DNA of 64,000 nt, taken from the NCBI GenBank assembly GCA_963920665.1, contig OY987268.1, positions 22,508,501 through 22,572,500 on the forward strand. The letters are read 5' to 3'. This document shows positions 59,888 through 64,000 of this stretch, piece by piece. Under the pieces are notes generated by a model. That model had not been told where the DNA came from and did no database searches. It worked only from the letters and a program-made list of their open reading frames with translations. Source of the stretch: Straminergon stramineum. Lineage: Eukaryota; Streptophyta; Bryopsida; Hypnales; Calliergonaceae. The position numbers were made by a program, and so were the translations under genes. The stretch's first letter is position 1, and every line of letters begins with the position of its first letter.

Positions 59888-60049
59888 AAAACCAAAAATA
59901 TTCATTAGAGGTCAAACTACTATGTAAGATCTCTTATTTTTACAAAATTCTAAGGATGAACATTTGCACTTCTGTCCTACAATCCTACATAGGAAGATTT
60001 TTTGTCATCCATTGGACAAAAAAAGTCCTTAGTGTCATTTAAGGGTTGA

Positions 60050-61289
60050 AGTCAATGGATCATGTCACCACCACCATTTTTTTGATGTAGGATAATTTGT
60101 GGGCTCACCTACAATAGTGACTCATAAAAGCATAAAGAATCTATTACTACAAAGATGATGAGCAAAGCATTACCCAAGGTCTAAAGTAGATGACTATGAA
60201 GGTATGTAGTTATTGGGAGCATTAATCATCTACATAATTAGATGAAGGTAGAAAATCATATTGAAAAAAAACACCTTGAGAAATTTATATAAGCTTAATT
60301 ACTTCAATACTTACTATGGAAAGCAATTTGTTTCCGTCTACTTTGAAGTTCATGTGTGTGTCCACATTGACAATCTTGATGCTTGACATTCCAAAGATAA
60401 GCCACCAAAGGTTGTGAGGTTTTCTATATACCTTTGTGTCTTCTATTCATCACTATATGTATTGTGCATTGAGCGATTGACATGGTCATGCATAAACATG
60501 CAAACTATCTATGTAGTAACAAATTTTCAACATTTGATTATGCCATGTGGTTATCTATAGAAAAATTAGTGACATCCATTCAAGATTTCAATTATAATTA
60601 TGTACAATTTTTTTCATTTAGACTATTTCAAACTAAATCAATTAATAGTTCTAGGGACTTAAAGGGTTAAAGGCAAGGTGAGTAAGTAGAGATGAAGTGA
60701 ACTTCAATTTTATATTGTATTTAGAATTGAATTGAATCAATGTCTAGTCAAAGGTAGTGAAAGGTTGCAACTTTCCCAATTCAACCATTGTCCTTTCCAT
60801 TGTAGATGAGGGCCTTATTGGAAGTGCAAAGTGACTAATATGGTTGGTTGTCCTCTATCCTACTAGAATCTCTTTTGTGTCATATTGTATTGACCTTTAT
60901 TTCAATCTTTTTATTGGAAATTGCAACATTGATTTGTCTTGTTGAACTTCATTGTGGGTGTCAACATGACAAGAGCTTCATACTTGGTTTTCTCATAGAA
61001 AGTGTTGAAGTCAACCATTGAGAGTGAATGGATTTTCAAATATCTTCTATGTGAGTATATTGGAATGTTTATTCAAATCAATATCATACAAAATTATTCA
61101 TAAGTTGTTAATGCCCAAATTACACACATGCATGATAGAACTAGATAATCAAGTTAGGATCTTGATAGAAAATATTTGGATGTCCAAAACTTGGTTAGAG
61201 GTCAATTCTCCTAAGTATTAATTCTTGTTGCATCACTAGCCTCCAATTACTTAGAGAGGTTAGCTCTAACTCAAAACTTATTCACAAAG
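60050..61289. other. Intergenic spacer upstream of the COA1-like gene
   Basis: An AAAGGGTTAA motif at 60661 looks like one end of a TTAA element without a found partner. The final few hundred bases presumably hold the promoter of the gene at 61290. Confidence 0.35.
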
Positions 61290-63572
61290 ATGGCATCAAG
61301 TTGGTGCCGGAAGGCAACATCACTAGCCGTATTTGGATTGATGAGTGTAACAAGCACTGGTCTTTACGACGACTACCTCATCTTCAAGCAATGCAGCACG
61401 TATACACTAATATAAAAATTTCAATAGTTGGATGTGAATTTATTATTTATGAATTCTAATTTAATGCATGACTATAGAAAATTCTTCTGCTGAAATACTA
61501 TTATCAGTTGCATATTCCAAAATATCAAAATTGTAATCTAGTTTCTAGTGAATGGCTAACAGAAAGGCCATCAAAAAAGCACGTGATGACCGCCGACTAA
61601 CAATGATGATAGGAGAGAACATTGATCAAGGTCCATGGTATGAAGCTACCATGTTCAAGGCCCATGAAGGGCACTCAGCAATGTGCAGCTTTCCTATACA
61701 TGGCACCCATGGCTCTGCTAAATTGCATGTTCGAGCAGTTCGCTATGAAGGCAAGTGAACTTACAAACTTACAAATGTATAATTCAATCCACTTGTATTC
61801 ATTTATAAAAATAAATTATTCATTTTTATATATAATATTATAATAATATTACCTTGTAATTGCAACTCATGCACTATAGGCTTGTATCTTTGACACAGAA
61901 AATCCCTTAGAAATTGCATTTTTATAAAATAAATGTAAGAAATTTTTGGGATTAACTCTTCTAAATTATTAATTTTTTTGCATTGAACTACTTAATCTTA
62001 GTCTAAGGCACCAGATATTTTCTTGCATATATATATATCAAAGACTATTTCTTAAAAAAATAAAAATAAAAAACAACCCAATGTAGTCTTATAATTATAA
62101 AAAAATATATTATAAATTTAATATAAAACATTCATTTTATGTTTTAAAGAAATTTTTCGTGATTAAAACATTCTATTGTCTTATTAAACTATGTTTTAGA
62201 GATTGCCATTGCAAAAGGCACAAACTTTTGTGGAACTAAAATGAATTAAAACACTTCATTGCATTGTAAGAGATAGAAAGAAAGTCATATAAAAATAGTA
62301 ATTATGCACCTAGGTCATTGATTGACATTTTATAGGAGTCAAATGAACCATCATTGTAATTCAAATAATAATGATAGTTCTAATTTCAAGAATAGTATTA
62401 ACTCCTAAAACCTCTATTGATTTCATAATTCAAAAATTTTGCATGAAATTTTTAATATGGATGCTAATCATCCTAATCTATGTGACTATGTATGAAGCTT
62501 TGTTTTATGTCATTCCAATATATATTGCAAAAATTAGATGGATTTTTTTGATTTCAATGTCCAGCTAGGTAGAAAGAAATGTAATCTAGGAAATCAAGAA
62601 TTATTATTCTTTGATTTTATAGATTGACACCTACTCAAAAACATTTTAACTATATATGTACTTCCAAATAATGAAGTGAACATTATGAGGAGTTTTATTT
62701 TATGGTCAATGAAGGTAGAAAAAAATATAATGGTGTATTTTGCGCTCAATTTTGACAATTTTCAAATAAAAAGAAAAGAAAAGAACACCAATTGTTTACT
62801 AGAACATTCTCACCATTGGTGATAATATTTCTCAATTTTTTGTAATAGTTATAAGTGATTTAATTTTTTCAAAGATGAATATGAAAAAAATTTGGTTTAT
62901 TTTTTTTCAAATAATCTCAATACAATTTCTAACTAATGGACTTTCATATTTGTCTTTAAGAAAAATGCAAAAGTCATAGGACATGTTGTTTTGTTTTTTT
63001 CTAAAAATATTGAAAAGACTAAAACTTCACTTTTTGGAAGGCTAGAAAAACCTACACTTTGAAGTTTACGCACATTGAACTTTCAATTGGTGGGGATATT
63101 CATTCTAAAATTTCTAGGATGATATACTTGAACAAGTTCACCAAAAGATTCTATACTTGGATTTGTTAGAAAACAAATATAGATGAAGATTTTACCCTTG
63201 TTGTCAAGACAAGTATTTTGAAGTAGTTTTCAGCTTCTAAACATGAAAGAACTTTACGGGGTGATAATTCCATTTGAATAATCATCATGTTGTGTATATA
63301 TCCAAATCATTTCTAATATTTTACCGATAGAGCAATAATTTCAAATTAGGCCGCCATCACATGCATGAGTGAGTGTACCTAACTAATGATATCTCCTTCT
63401 CAATGACTTAAAAACTTGAATGTATGCGGTGGGAAGGGTAGAGAGATTGAATTCCCAATTTTACTACGTGTGGCCTGGTCAAGGCCAATGGAAGATATTG
63501 GTGTTGGAAGCACTCATTCCCCAACCAAACAAAGAAGATAGCATTCACATAGACCTTCTAGAAAATCCTTAG
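61290..63572 (+). CDS. COA1-family (cytochrome c oxidase assembly 1-like) protein, 3 exons, 142 aa
   Basis: COA1-family proteins are small mitochondrial inner-membrane proteins needed for cytochrome oxidase biogenesis. Exons: 61290-61399, 61563-61750 and 63442-63572, total 429 nt in one frame. Exon 1 encodes MASSWCRKATSLAVFGLM and a hydrophobic stretch (likely the single membrane segment), then YDDYLIFKQCS. Exon 2 has IGENIDQGPWYEATMF, SFPIHGTHGSAKLHVRAVRY, the family core. Exon 3 has GQWKILVLEALIPQP and ends LLENP then TAG. Intron 1 is GT-AG (163 bp). Intron 2 (1691 bp) begins GCAAGT after GAAG, a GC-AG intron, and joins in phase to ERLNSQFYY. Without splicing there the frame would stop at 61758 after 101 aa and lose the conserved C-terminus. 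Length fits the plant family. Its neighbours are AT-rich spacer and transposons. Confidence 0.8.
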
Positions 63573-64000
63573 CGATCTCACTAGCTCTATCAATACTACC
63601 AATGACATATTCAATTCAAACATCCATTCTTATCAATTTGTAAGTTTCATGCATTTGAGAATTTAAGCATACATTGCATCAATGAATATTGGGATTTGAA
63701 GAATGTTTTTTTTTTCTCAAATAAAGGTAAAAATTGAAATTAGAATAATCTTTTGGTAGGAAATGCATTTAAAAAAAAGTTTCAATAGTGAAAGTGTCCA
63801 TTTTTGTCCTCTCCAATGGAAAAGTCAATATCCATATTCAATGTGATCTTTCGTTGTTATCTAATATTAGATTATCATTGATACAAGTGATGATTTTTCA
63901 TTACTTTATAAATGTAAACAAAATCATTATTAATAGGAGATAGATTCAAGTAACTAATAGAAACTCACTTTTTTTTTTTAATTCCTAATTGTCCAAGTTT
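63573..64000. other. 3' flank of the COA1-like gene, AT-rich
   Basis: Probable 3' UTR and spacer; nothing else recognised before the window ends. Confidence 0.35.

Larger units (their letters stand above)
58511..60049 (+). mobile_element. piggyBac-like MITE, family A copy 4, split by a family C element
   Basis: The left part (about 58511-58584) reads ACTTAAGGATG .. ATGGAAATCATCC .. TGACATCATCTACTTTAA. The right part (59884-60049) reads TTAAAAAACCAAAAATATTC .. GGTCAAACTACTATG .. CATTTAAGGGTTGA. Together they reproduce copies 1 and 2 of family A. The outer TTAA ends have decayed to TTCA and TTGA. Confidence 0.88.

Overview
This is nuclear DNA of a streptophyte plant, most likely a seed-free lineage with a transposon-rich genome. 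The evidence is many GT-AG introns, plant-type proteins (a GHKL/MORC ATPase, a SET DOMAIN GROUP 40-like protein, a CGI-58/ABHD5-like hydrolase with an intact serine nucleophile) and a short TTTAGGG telomere-type tract. Exons are near 50% GC and intergenic DNA is strongly AT-rich. The species cannot be named from the sequence.

Four genes could be assembled exon by exon with consistent splice phase. They are a 21-exon MORC ATPase on the minus strand (17527-25457, 801 aa), a six-exon SDG40-like SET protein on the plus strand (39016-42356, 503 aa), a nine-exon CGI-58-like alpha/beta hydrolase on the plus strand (51775-55430, 386 aa), and a three-exon COA1-family protein on the plus strand (61290-63572, 142 aa) whose second intron appears to use a GC donor. 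A fifth, unidentified set of exon-like segments lies on the minus strand at 35928-38264 and may be a 5'-truncated gene.

The rest is mostly mobile DNA. At 3.7-9.8 kb lies a dead piggyBac transposase. Its N-terminal part, DDE core and Cys-rich C-terminal domain are separated by a solo-LTR-like insertion (4297-5686) and a CACTA-type element (6910-9604). Another CACTA-type element is at 1385-2579. From 15 kb onward at least twelve elements begin with CCCCTAAA or CCCTTAAA-like ends next to TTAA and close with the inverted end plus TTAA. They form several families of non-autonomous piggyBac-like elements (229 bp to 1.3 kb). Two nested insertions can be compared with empty sites elsewhere in the window, and both show insertion at TTAA with TTAA duplication.

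Other features are a 5'-truncated LINE tail with a 15-bp target duplication, a five-copy 140-bp tandem repeat, two foldback hairpins and a Pif1-type helicase fragment. No CRISPR, rRNA or tRNA gene was recognised. Host genes look independent of one another: chromatin silencing (MORC), protein lysine methylation (SDG40-like), lipid metabolism (CGI-58) and cytochrome oxidase assembly (COA1). The most coherent story in the window is a lineage-wide piggyBac/MITE system in a plant, an uncommon setting for that superfamily as far as I know.
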